In this document: positions 25,254-32,566 of the stretch, piece after piece
Numbering within the stretch: the first letter of the stretch is position 1
Layout of the letters: the number at the start of each line of letters is the position of its first letter
From: Paraflavitalea devenefica
Lineage (GTDB): Bacteria > Bacteroidota > Bacteroidia > Chitinophagales > Chitinophagaceae
Assembly: GCF_011759375.1 (NCBI RefSeq)
Contig: NZ_JAARML010000003.1
Location: 310,001 to 374,000 of the forward strand
Length of the DNA stretch: 64,000 bases
Direction: 5' to 3'
Translations under genes and position numbers: made by a program
The notes under the pieces: model-generated
Told to the model about the DNA's origin: nothing
Databases searched by the model: none
The model's input: the letters and a program-made list of their open reading frames with translations, nothing else

Positions 25254-27788
25254 TCAGGGGGCATCAGGTTCTGATGTTAACGTTGCACCTATTGGAGAAC
25301 TCCAGGGTGATTCAAAAGTTACTGAATAGGCTATTTCGCCTGAAGCAGCATTGATTACCTGGGCAGTTGGGTACTGTTTTAAATATTCCCAGGCAAAACT
25401 ATTTGTTACGCCCTCCGGGTTCTTCAATTCCAATACTTTGTCACCGATAAACTTATTAAACCTGGTCAACTCTTTGAAAGAGTTATCCCTGAAAAACGCT
25501 TGCTGCTTATCCGAATGAATAAAATTGTCGCCACCTAACTTGTAATAACTCCTGGTTTTATGGGATAGTACACCATTCGTAATTTCCTCTTGTTCCAAAA
25601 CAATACCCGTCATATTCCTCGTTTTCATGGTATCATAAATAAAATATTCATTGGAAGGAATAGAAGGGGAAGCAATATTTAAATAATCCTTTACATACTT
25701 GGATCTTTTTGTTTGAACAAGTCCCTTACTGGTAGTTCTCCATGTTTCAGTAACATACCTGTGACTATTGCTTTGGTACAGGAAGGTATCTTTTGTTTTG
25801 AGGTTTCCGGAAGGACTGTAGGTGATTGCTTCAGTTGAACTAAGCAATAGGTTGGCTGCCATCATGGGCGCCATTTCCTGGATGCCATCATACCTGGTAA
25901 AGCAATAAGGACCTGATGGGGCACCGGTATAGGTTGAACTGGCCCCTAAAGATATGACGGATGGGTTTTGAAGTGTATCCACTTCTTCTATCTGGTAGAG
26001 ACTATAGATTTCGGAAAGCTTATCAGAGGAAGTACCTTTATAATTAACTTCTCTTGTCAAATAAGGGCTGTACTGGCCCTGTGCGTTAACATAGGCTTCA
26101 TAATCGAACTGTTTTACTAACGTATCTGTACTGCCTATTTGTTTTTCTTTGACTGCCCCATAGTAGAAGTTTTTTGCAATTCGCTCATTTAAAGGATAGT
26201 CTGATTTAAAAGTATAGGTCATACAATTGTAGAGGGTCCTTGTTTCAAAGGGTATGGAAAAAGTATTAATGCCTCCTGTAAGGTTCGAGTACTCGTACCG
26301 TGTCCTGTCGGCAATACTGTCCTGTGAGGTATAGCGTGTGATCTGTTTAATTCTTATCCCCGGAGCATATCTTCCTCCTGATTCATTTAGTTCATAGTCA
26401 AACATAGCTTTCCCTCCAGTGGGATAACGAATGGTATGGAGCATTGCCAGCTTTATTCTGGTCAAATTGGGTGTTCTGTTGGCCGATTGATAAGTTTGGG
26501 TATATTGAGAATGGCTTGAAACGATCAGCCGGCTATTTACTGCTCCATTATAATATCCAAAGATATCCCTGGCGTAGGAGTTTAATGCTGGCACTGTACT
26601 ACTTTCATCGTATTCAAACGACCAGGTTTTCTTGTCGGCTGTATCGGATACATTGACCTGGTGAACTTTGGTCAATTTCAGGAAAACGCTGCTGAAACTT
26701 CCATACTCAAAAGCAAACTTTTTGATCCGCTTACCCGAAGCAATATGCTTTACCACAACAGAATCCAACTGCTTTTTCCAATACTGCAGCGCATTATTGT
26801 CTGAATAACTGAAGTTTACTTCTGTATCATCGGTATAAATGCGGGCAATCAAACTGGTGGCGTAAGTGCCTCCATTGGTGGTAGTGGTAACCACCGGGCT
26901 GGGACAGCCACAAGCGGTGGGCGAAGCAAAAGGTACTCCTTTCGTATAGGTTTCTGAAATGCCGTGCTGAACATAGGGTAAATTATACCTGACGTACTCA
27001 AAATTCATTTGCTTTCCCACCGGCGTTACAATTCTTTTTAACATCCAACTTGTGGTGGATATATGGCCATCATTAAAAAGAGGGTCATTATTACCAGGTA
27101 CGGAAGCATGGCTGGCATCACTGGTCTCATAATAATTGTTCCCACTTCCTCCAAAGTAATATTTATAACCTGATTCATCAGTAACCACAAATTCATTAAA
27201 TCCTTCAATTTTTAAATGGTAAGGAGCGTTTTCAGCATACCATCTCCCCTTCTTATACAGTAAATTGGCGCTGCCTTTGAAATAGTTCAGGGAGTAATAA
27301 TCCTGGTTTACGTCAATCCGGTTATTCATAAAATTCTTAAGCGTAATCTGTTCCGGAGAGCCTTCTTCGGTACCGTCATTACGCATAAGGTTAATGTAAT
27401 AGGACAAAGAATCATAATGATCAAAAAACCAATCCGAATCATCCATGCCATTAATATCACGGGAAATCATGCCGCCTGCATCTAAAGCCCATTTAAAGCC
27501 TACCACGCTGGGCATTTCGCCAAACTTAAATCCGGAAGCATGGTATTTGACCCTGATAGGTAGGGTAATGGTATTGTCTAACTCCACATTATAAATAGGC
27601 ACATTGATATCTGGAATACCCGTAGCATAATTAACTCCCAGTCTCGAAAAGGCATCCAGGGAAGCTGCGTTGGGAGACTTCACCGTAATGCGCCGGGAGT
27701 CAAAACCAAACATTTCAGCATTTTGGGAGAAAATAGGAGAAAAGCAAAGGAGGCAAGCACCCAGGAGAAGCAAGGATTTGGATCTCAT
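25254..27788 (-). CDS. Secreted RHS-partner protein, N-terminal part (ends at frameshift)
   Basis: 844 residues with a clear signal peptide (MRSKSLLLLGACLLCFSPIFSQ). A beta-rich, RHS/YD-related protein of the type that regularly precedes DUF6443 RHS proteins in Chitinophagaceae: FDSRRITVKSPNAASLDAFSRLG at the start, then YKYYFGGSGNNYYETSD, RIKQITRYTSQDSIADRTRYEYSN, and near the end SFAWEYLKQYPTAQVINA. It stops at TGA 25254 immediately after the C5 run, while the expected C-terminal RHS segment continues in the next frame (24805-25242). It may build the first half of a shell that encloses the toxin, by analogy with TcB/TcC-type proteins; that is inference. The dyad at 27845-27859 lies 57 bp upstream. 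Confidence 0.8.
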   Translation of the reverse strand: MRSKSLLLLGACLLCFSPIFSQNAEMFGFDSRRITVKSPNAASLDAFSRLGVNYATGIPDINVPIYNVELDNTITLPIRVKYHASGFKFGEMPSVVGFKWALDAGGMISRDINGMDDSDWFFDHYDSLSYYINLMRNDGTEEGSPEQITLKNFMNNRIDVNQDYYSLNYFKGSANLLYKKGRWYAENAPYHLKIEGFNEFVVTDESGYKYYFGGSGNNYYETSDASHASVPGNNDPLFNDGHISTTSWMLKRIVTPVGKQMNFEYVRYNLPYVQHGISETYTKGVPFASPTACGCPSPVVTTTTNGGTYATSLIARIYTDDTEVNFSYSDNNALQYWKKQLDSVVVKHIASGKRIKKFAFEYGSFSSVFLKLTKVHQVNVSDTADKKTWSFEYDESSTVPALNSYARDIFGYYNGAVNSRLIVSSHSQYTQTYQSANRTPNLTRIKLAMLHTIRYPTGGKAMFDYELNESGGRYAPGIRIKQITRYTSQDSIADRTRYEYSNLTGGINTFSIPFETRTLYNCMTYTFKSDYPLNERIAKNFYYGAVKEKQIGSTDTLVKQFDYEAYVNAQGQYSPYLTREVNYKGTSSDKLSEIYSLYQIEEVDTLQNPSVISLGASSTYTGAPSGPYCFTRYDGIQEMAPMMAANLLLSSTEAITYSPSGNLKTKDTFLYQSNSHRYVTETWRTTSKGLVQTKRSKYVKDYLNIASPSIPSNEYFIYDTMKTRNMTGIVLEQEEITNGVLSHKTRSYYKLGGDNFIHSDKQQAFFRDNSFKELTRFNKFIGDKVLELKNPEGVTNSFAWEYLKQYPTAQVINAASGEIAYSVTFESPWSSPIGATLTSEPDAP

Positions 27789-27844
27789 AAACAGAGAACA
27801 TTTAGTTTGGGCAACAAAGAAAACGGGTATTTGAGATCTAACAA

Positions 27845-27859
27845 TACCACGAAGTGGTA
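27845..27859. promoter_or_regulatory. Perfect dyad TACCAC-N3-GTGGTA before the RHS locus
   Basis: Same 6-bp arms as 1174-1188, with GAA between them. It lies 57 bp upstream of the first RHS-locus gene and 23 bp after the YdcF stop, all on the minus strand. A regulator-binding site for the RHS operon is possible. Confidence 0.45.
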
Positions 27860-27881
27860 ATAGATAAGATTTACAAACCCC

Positions 27882-28529
27882 CTACTTCACTAAATGCTGA
27901 TCAAATCCTAACGCTACCAGCCGTTCATAGGCCCCCCAGATGGTGTCGGGAATTTCCTGGTAGATCTGGAAACCTTTTTCGGGATAGAGGCGGATGCGTT
28001 GAAGATCGCCTACCATAATATGGATCACCCTTTCGAGGGGAATATCGGCCGTGGGGTAATCGGTGAAGGAGATCTGCGGGGAGGTGACCAGCAGCTTTTT
28101 ATGGGGCCAGTGCCGTTTAAACGTAGCATAGCTCCTGCGCTCCATATAAGGCTTTTGCACCACGAGGAATGATTGGGGATCCAGGTCCTTCGCGCGTAAC
28201 AGCTCACCGGTAAAAGCGATATTCTCGCCTGTATTTGTAGACCTGTTTTCTATAAGGATCGCACTGGCAGGAACGCCCATCTTAATAGCAATAGCGGCAA
28301 ACTGGTCGGCCTCTGTTTCTGTCCAGATGCCTTTGGTCACATTGCCCAGACCGCCGGAGAAGATCAGTAAGGGGGCCCAGCCCTGGAGGTACAATTCGGC
28401 GCCCCTGTTGGCCACCCGCAGATCATGACTGCCCAGCACAAAAATGCAATCTGATCGTTCAGGTACATGCTGCATATGGTGGTAATCCCAAAGCTGCTGT
28501 GCCAGTTCCATTACTTCGGTCGTGATCAT
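27882..28529 (-). CDS. YdcF-like (DUF218) protein
   Basis: A 215-residue protein with the DUF218/YdcF pattern: CIFVLGSHDLRVANRGAELYLQG, PLLIFSGGLGNVTKG, the charged loop TETEADQFAAIAIKMGVP, ILIENRSTNTGENIAFTGEL, and SFLVVQKPYMERRSYATFKRHW. The family has a Rossmann-like fold, E. coli YdcF binds S-adenosylmethionine, and envelope roles are reported for relatives. No membrane anchor is present, so it is probably cytosolic. It lies 18 bp downstream of the small gene 28548-28778 and likely shares its transcript. Reaction unknown. Confidence 0.85.
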   Translation of the reverse strand: MITTEVMELAQQLWDYHHMQHVPERSDCIFVLGSHDLRVANRGAELYLQGWAPLLIFSGGLGNVTKGIWTETEADQFAAIAIKMGVPASAILIENRSTNTGENIAFTGELLRAKDLDPQSFLVVQKPYMERRSYATFKRHWPHKKLLVTSPQISFTDYPTADIPLERVIHIMVGDLQRIRLYPEKGFQIYQEIPDTIWGAYERLVALGFDQHLVK

Positions 28530-28547
28530 ACGGAGGGCTGGTAGTAT

Positions 28548-28778
28548 TTAGGTGGTGAGGTACTTATATACGTTTTTCTTATAGGCCTCCAGGTCTTCCG
28601 GGGTGGAGAATTCTTCAAACCTGTCTGTTTGCCCGCTCCGCTGCTGCCGCACCAGTGCCACAATGCCCCCGCCTACGATCGTTCTTTTGGCGCGCTGGAA
28701 AATAGTGTCCAGGCTATTGGTATCATTGATCGTTTGCAATTCCTCGATCTGGCCCACATTAATAATATAATCTTCCAT
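28548..28778 (-). CDS. Small hypothetical protein (76 aa)
   Basis: A short soluble acidic/neutral protein (MEDYIINVGQIEELQTIND...). There is one Gly-rich stretch IVGGGIVALV and a polar C-terminus (EDLEAYKKNVYKYL). I do not recognise a family. Supported as a gene by its position: same strand, 18 bp before the YdcF gene and ~60 bp after the SET gene, with ordinary codon use. Function unknown. Confidence 0.55.
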   Translation of the reverse strand: MEDYIINVGQIEELQTINDTNSLDTIFQRAKRTIVGGGIVALVRQQRSGQTDRFEEFSTPEDLEAYKKNVYKYLTT

Positions 28779-28838
28779 AACACACCCATTTGTTATTTAT
28801 TCTCCACAGCTATTCATTCCCCTTCAGGGGCAGGGGGC

Positions 28839-29381
28839 TTACGCCCTGACCCTGGTAGCCGCTTTCACTCTTTTAACCACCTTGCCGTTGGTTTTCTTTT
28901 TGAGGGTCGTCTTCTTAGCTTTGCCGGCTTTTGTGTTGGCCTTTTTCAGGCGCGCTTTTTCAGCCGCTTCATCAAGCTTCCGGTTATGCCTGATAACGCT
29001 CCAGTATTCGGGGCCATAGCTCACCAGTATCTCTCCTTGGGCAGGAATATCTTTCACTGCTTCAATAAATACCCGGTTGCCTTCGGTAATATAATGGCTG
29101 TTATTGCCAATGCCCTTCACCCGGCCAATACCGCGGGCGTCATTGGCATAGCGTGCCAGGGCTGTTTTATCGTGTTGCGCATCCAATACAAAATGGCGGC
29201 TTACATAGTAGATATAACCATTATTGCCTTCATCATGGTTCACGTCTTTCCAGGTAGTAGCCTTGCCTTTGTATTCAACGATGCGGGTACCTTTCGGGAT
29301 TGGTTTTCGGGTAAACAGACCTTTGCCGGCGCCAGGTATGCTGGATGTTTTTACCACCAGTTGCTTTTCAAGTAATGCCAT
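28839..29381 (-). CDS. SET-domain protein with lysine-rich tail
   Basis: A 180-residue protein. Residues ~8-127 show a compact SET methyltransferase domain: KTSSIPGAGKGLFTRKPIPKG (typical N-terminal segment), a RYANDARG motif (78-84, the counterpart of the RFINHSC-type SAM/pseudoknot motif, with key residues changed), and GEILVSYGPEYW (116-127). Residues ~136-180 are very basic (KKANTKAGKAKKTTLKKK...), resembling bacterial H1-like tails that bind nucleic acid. Bacterial SET proteins can methylate lysines; substrate here unknown. No neighbour supplies a clear partner. The tail may be the substrate itself, which is a guess. Confidence 0.85.
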   Translation of the reverse strand: MALLEKQLVVKTSSIPGAGKGLFTRKPIPKGTRIVEYKGKATTWKDVNHDEGNNGYIYYVSRHFVLDAQHDKTALARYANDARGIGRVKGIGNNSHYITEGNRVFIEAVKDIPAQGEILVSYGPEYWSVIRHNRKLDEAAEKARLKKANTKAGKAKKTTLKKKTNGKVVKRVKAATRVRA

Positions 29382-30018
29382 TCAATAATCGCTTATATGT
29401 TATCTTTAATAAGGCGGCGAAGATAAATATTATTAGCTGTTAATTTTACTTTACTGCTTCCTTCACAACCTTTTAAGACCATTCGCATAATTTTAAGGCC
29501 AGCTCATGCCAGTTTTACCAACCACAGAAAATGGATCCATAGGCGGGCGATTGCAAAGCAGTTGCATACAAAAATTTGGTTCACATATTATTTTATATTA
29601 ACTTTAGTAGCTATTGATTTTCACCATCGCGTAACAACTTTTTTGAAGTCACTACCCACTGATTACGCATAGCCGGCACCCCCACACTTATCCCCAAGCC
29701 TCATCTTTTTCCCTCACCATCCAATGTGTATAAACCCTGTTCCTGGTCCGGTACCGAACAAACAATCGTTTGCATAAGCGAAATCATTTATTTACTAAAT
29801 GATTATACACCAGTTAGGACAATTAGTAACCTTTTTAGTTACATTTGTTTTAGAGGCATTCCATTCTATTGTTAACCAATAGATATTTCCCACCATTTTA
29901 CCTTATCACCGCTTTCGATTGTAACATCAACAAAACGATTTCTGCTGCTTAATTTCTAATATCCCCGGATGTTTACCATCTATAGGACAGGCATTGTTGT
30001 ATCTATCCCCTAATCAAT
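29382..30018. other. Intergenic region, 637 bp, with inverted repeat and candidate promoter
   Basis: No gene seen. The region separates the divergent SET and MauE genes and is AT-rich. It holds an inverted repeat AATCATTT-N7-AAATGATT at 29782-29804, and a good -7 box TAcaTTTG at 29840-29847 on the plus strand; the upstream TTG-type box is not convincing (TTAG at 29814). These could form the promoter/operator of the MauE gene, giving a ~165-nt leader. Nothing else recognised. Confidence 0.5.
29782..29804. promoter_or_regulatory. Inverted repeat AATCATTT-N7-AAATGATT
   Basis: Perfect 8-bp arms 36 bp upstream of the -7 box at 29840. Position fits an operator/activator site for the MauE gene. No T-tract. 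Regulator unknown. Confidence 0.4.
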
Positions 30019-30447
30019 ATGAAACGAAAGATTGTAATTGAGATCCTCTCTTCTTTGTTGATCCTCCTTTTTGTGTACACCAGCGTAAGCAAATGGCTTG
30101 CATTCAAAAAATTTATTGGCGAGATGAACAACCAGCCTTTTCCCAACTGGATGACGCCCATACTGGTTTGGACACTTCCCGCCGCCGAGGTCCTTATTGC
30201 CGGATTACTCATGTTCGACAGAACACAACTCATAGGTTTTCGGGCGTCACTGATATTTATGTTACTGTTCACAGTATATACACTGCTGGTATTGCTGAAT
30301 GTATTTGGCAGAACACCTTGTTCCTGTGGAGGCGTAATAGAACATCTTTCCTGGGGGCAACATTTATTCTTCAACCTGTTTTTCGTGGGGGTGGCGCTCA
30401 CAGGTATATGGCTTAAAAGAAAAGAATTGACGCCGAAAATTTCATAA
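30019..30447 (+). CDS. MauE/DoxX-like membrane protein
   Basis: A 142-residue protein with about four membrane helices (~6-24, 45-65, 74-95, 114-132). The motif PCSCGG (C101, C103) at the end of helix 3 and the pattern LLFVYTSVSKW near the N-terminus fit the MauE/methylamine-utilisation and DoxX-related membrane family. Such proteins are thought to take part in thiol/redox chemistry; in Bacteroidota they occur widely outside methylamine pathways. No methylamine dehydrogenase genes are nearby. It is followed 79 bp later by the DUF6520-like peptide gene, a pairing I associate with this phylum. Confidence 0.8.
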   Translation: MKRKIVIEILSSLLILLFVYTSVSKWLAFKKFIGEMNNQPFPNWMTPILVWTLPAAEVLIAGLLMFDRTQLIGFRASLIFMLLFTVYTLLVLLNVFGRTPCSCGGVIEHLSWGQHLFFNLFFVGVALTGIWLKRKELTPKIS

Positions 30448-30526
30448 CTGCTGCTATGGAATATTTTCAGGCGATGCCGAAAACCTGTATAAAAGAGTAG
30501 GCAATTTATTACTTAAAAACCCAATT

Positions 30527-30817
30527 ATGAAGAAGATGAAGTTTTTCGTTTACCTCGCTGCCATTGTAGCAGTGACCAGCGCTTTTGCTACGAAGCAGGA
30601 TAATCCCTGTTTTTTGGCTCCCCAATATTACTGGGATGGTGCTTCCTACCAGCCGGCAGGCGTATACGGGGAAGATTTTGATTGCGATTATGACCCGGCC
30701 GTTACCTGCACCTATTGGCGTCCTAATCCCGGTACACAGCCCAATAGCTATGCAGGCTGCAGACTGGGCCATTTTATTGAGTTAGGCGCTCGTGCCAATA
30801 AAGCAACAGCGAAATAA
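30527..30817 (+). CDS. Small exported Cys-containing peptide, DUF6520-like
   Basis: A 96-residue protein with a signal-like N-terminus MKKMKFFVYLAAIVAVTSAFA, followed by TKQDNPCFLAPQYYWDG and more Cys (~52, 64, 84). Size, the AFATKQ cleavage region and the location after a MauE-like gene match the DUF6520 family of Bacteroidota peptides. The function is unknown. Its Cys residues and the neighbouring MauE-like redox membrane protein suggest a thiol link, which is inference. Terminator at 31062. Confidence 0.65.
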   Translation: MKKMKFFVYLAAIVAVTSAFATKQDNPCFLAPQYYWDGASYQPAGVYGEDFDCDYDPAVTCTYWRPNPGTQPNSYAGCRLGHFIELGARANKATAK

Positions 30818-31061
30818 GCTGTGAAATCTGTAATGCTGCTGGAAACCTGTTGCCATGATCAACCGTAGTTTAGGCTCTTATAACCCTATTTTTCATTAAA
30901 ACGGTTTAGCAACTAACGAGGTGTAAATCAATGTGTAACAGATGAAACGAACAGTTGTTACTGAAATTGTTGATACGTAATTTGTTCCCTTATCAAAAAA
31001 AAGTTCTAAATTCATGTTTTCATAGGATAAGGTTTAATGGTTAATGGTATTTGATTAGTGC

Positions 31062-31087
31062 GGTCCCGCTTCGGCGGGACCTTTTTT
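31062..31087 (+). terminator. Rho-independent terminator
   Basis: Stem GGTCCCGC-TTCG-GCGGGACC followed by TTTTTT. A very stable UUCG-type loop. It ends the plus-strand transcript of the MauE/DUF6520-like pair; the minus side has no T-run. The 244 bp between the last stop and this hairpin hold nothing else recognisable. Confidence 0.9.
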
Positions 31088-31112
31088 ATTGGGGGTATCT
31101 GTAATATATTGT

Positions 31113-31158
31113 CACCCTGTCCAAAGGACTCCTTCGGAGAGCTTGTCGAAGGGCTTCT
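31113..31158. repeat. REP-like intergenic repeat candidate
   Basis: The segment with CACCCTGTCCAAAGGACT and the inverted repeat CCTTCG-N10-CGAAGG (31131-31152) resembles the dispersed 'CCTTCGACAAGCTC...' family found in many genomes. It lies between the terminator and the SusD stop. Only one copy is seen in this window, so the repeat status needs the genome. Confidence 0.4.
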
Positions 31159-31179
31159 GTTCATCCACACAAATATATT

Positions 31180-32559
31180 TTACCGGGGATTTTGTGCCAT
31201 ATTGCTCATCCTCGTCACATCGGGCGGCAACAACAAGGTATAGCGCAGGTCGCGGGGAGGCAACTGGTGCGTATCACCATTCAGCTTGCGTAGTAACACA
31301 ATGGAAGAATCTGTTTTATTATAGCGCCGGAGGTCTGTCCACCGCAAACCGCGAAAGGGCAGTTCTTTTCTTCTTTCTGTTAAAATGATCCGTAAAGCTT
31401 CTTTATCATCAGCAGCAGTAAACGGAACAAAAGTGCTGGTCCGCCACCGGTTTACCAACAATGTATTCAGATCATCCAGGGCGGCGGCCCGGTTACCGGT
31501 ACGTGCTGCACATTCTGCCCGGATCAGGTACACTTCATCCGTGGCCAGGCCGGTAAACAGCGGAGTGCCTCCGGTATAGCTGCCTTTGGGATTGATGGCG
31601 CCCGTTATGCGATGGGGACCGAAAAAAATAGAATCGCGCAGATCATTTGGGGCATAAGACCGGTAAAGGTTGGAATCCACAATGCAGTTGGCCACAGAAA
31701 CTCCCCGCAATACATTGGTAGTAATAAACCGGCTTTGGTAAATCGTCTCGCCATTGAGTTTGTCAAAAGGAGAATTGAGCATCGCATTGACAGTGTTGTA
31801 ATCAATCAATGTATGGTAAAGCTGCAAACAACTATCGGCATACAGTTTTGCCTCTGCATAATGATCCATGCTCAGGTATACCCTGGCCAGCAGGGCAAAA
31901 GCGGCCGGCCGCGACGAACGGTTGCGGTAAACAGGAGGAACTTCTGCCGGCAACAGGGCGGCAGCTTCTTTTAAATCATTTACTATCTTCTCATAGGTTT
32001 CGGGTACGGTAGCGCGTACAGAAGGCTCATCCACACCGGCGCTGAGCCGTAAAGGAATGCCCCATTTTTCTTTGGTGGGTGTGCTGCTATAGACCGGGGC
32101 AAATATTTGCGCTACGTTATAAAATGCATAAGCCCGTGCAAAGAGGGCGGCGCCCTTAATGGCTTTCCACCAGCTTTCATTGCCGGTATTGCGCTCAATT
32201 TTATCAAGGCCCTCCAGGATTACATTGGCATAAAATACCTGCCGGTAGGGCGAATTCCAATCCGCTATATCGCCTGTTAACCCCTCAAAGGTTTGGGATT
32301 TCCATACATAGGCATTCTTTTCTTTGGGATTGAGGCCTTGCCAAAAGGTGTTGGGGAGATAAAAATTATCAGCCGATAGTTCACCTAATACCGGCGTTTC
32401 ATTCATCACGGGGTCATTGTCCAGCAATGCCTGGAACTCCTCCAGCGTGGAAGGAATAAAAAGATCGGTATCCGGTTTTGCTTCCAGGAATTCTTTCTTA
32501 TTGCAGCCTGGTATGACTGCCAGGAGAAAGATCAGGTAGAATAGGACTGTGATCTTCAT
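31180..32559 (-). CDS. SusD/RagB-family outer-membrane lipoprotein
   Basis: A 459-residue surface lipoprotein with lipobox AVIPGC (C19). SusD features: N-terminal KEFLEAKPDTDLFIPSTLEEFQALLDN, TPR-like helices (WWKAIKGAALFARAYAFYNVAQIF), and C-terminal IILTERRKELPFRGLRWTDLRRY. It caps the SusC channel encoded 7 bp upstream and helps bind and deliver substrate. Shorter than many SusD proteins but complete. No polysaccharide-degrading genes accompany the pair, so the substrate might be a peptide or cofactor rather than a glycan. Controlled by the sigma/FecR pair upstream. Confidence 0.93.
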   Translation of the reverse strand: MKITVLFYLIFLLAVIPGCNKKEFLEAKPDTDLFIPSTLEEFQALLDNDPVMNETPVLGELSADNFYLPNTFWQGLNPKEKNAYVWKSQTFEGLTGDIADWNSPYRQVFYANVILEGLDKIERNTGNESWWKAIKGAALFARAYAFYNVAQIFAPVYSSTPTKEKWGIPLRLSAGVDEPSVRATVPETYEKIVNDLKEAAALLPAEVPPVYRNRSSRPAAFALLARVYLSMDHYAEAKLYADSCLQLYHTLIDYNTVNAMLNSPFDKLNGETIYQSRFITTNVLRGVSVANCIVDSNLYRSYAPNDLRDSIFFGPHRITGAINPKGSYTGGTPLFTGLATDEVYLIRAECAARTGNRAAALDDLNTLLVNRWRTSTFVPFTAADDKEALRIILTERRKELPFRGLRWTDLRRYNKTDSSIVLLRKLNGDTHQLPPRDLRYTLLLPPDVTRMSNMAQNPR

Positions 32560-32566
32560 AAGCTGA

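Noticed and set aside
20285..27788. Type VI secretion-linked RHS effector
   Set aside because: No PAAR, VgrG or Tss genes are present, and both RHS-type proteins have Sec signal peptides, which fits another export route.
30019..30447. Methylamine utilisation gene cluster
   Set aside because: Only the MauE-like membrane protein is present; no methylamine dehydrogenase subunits are nearby.
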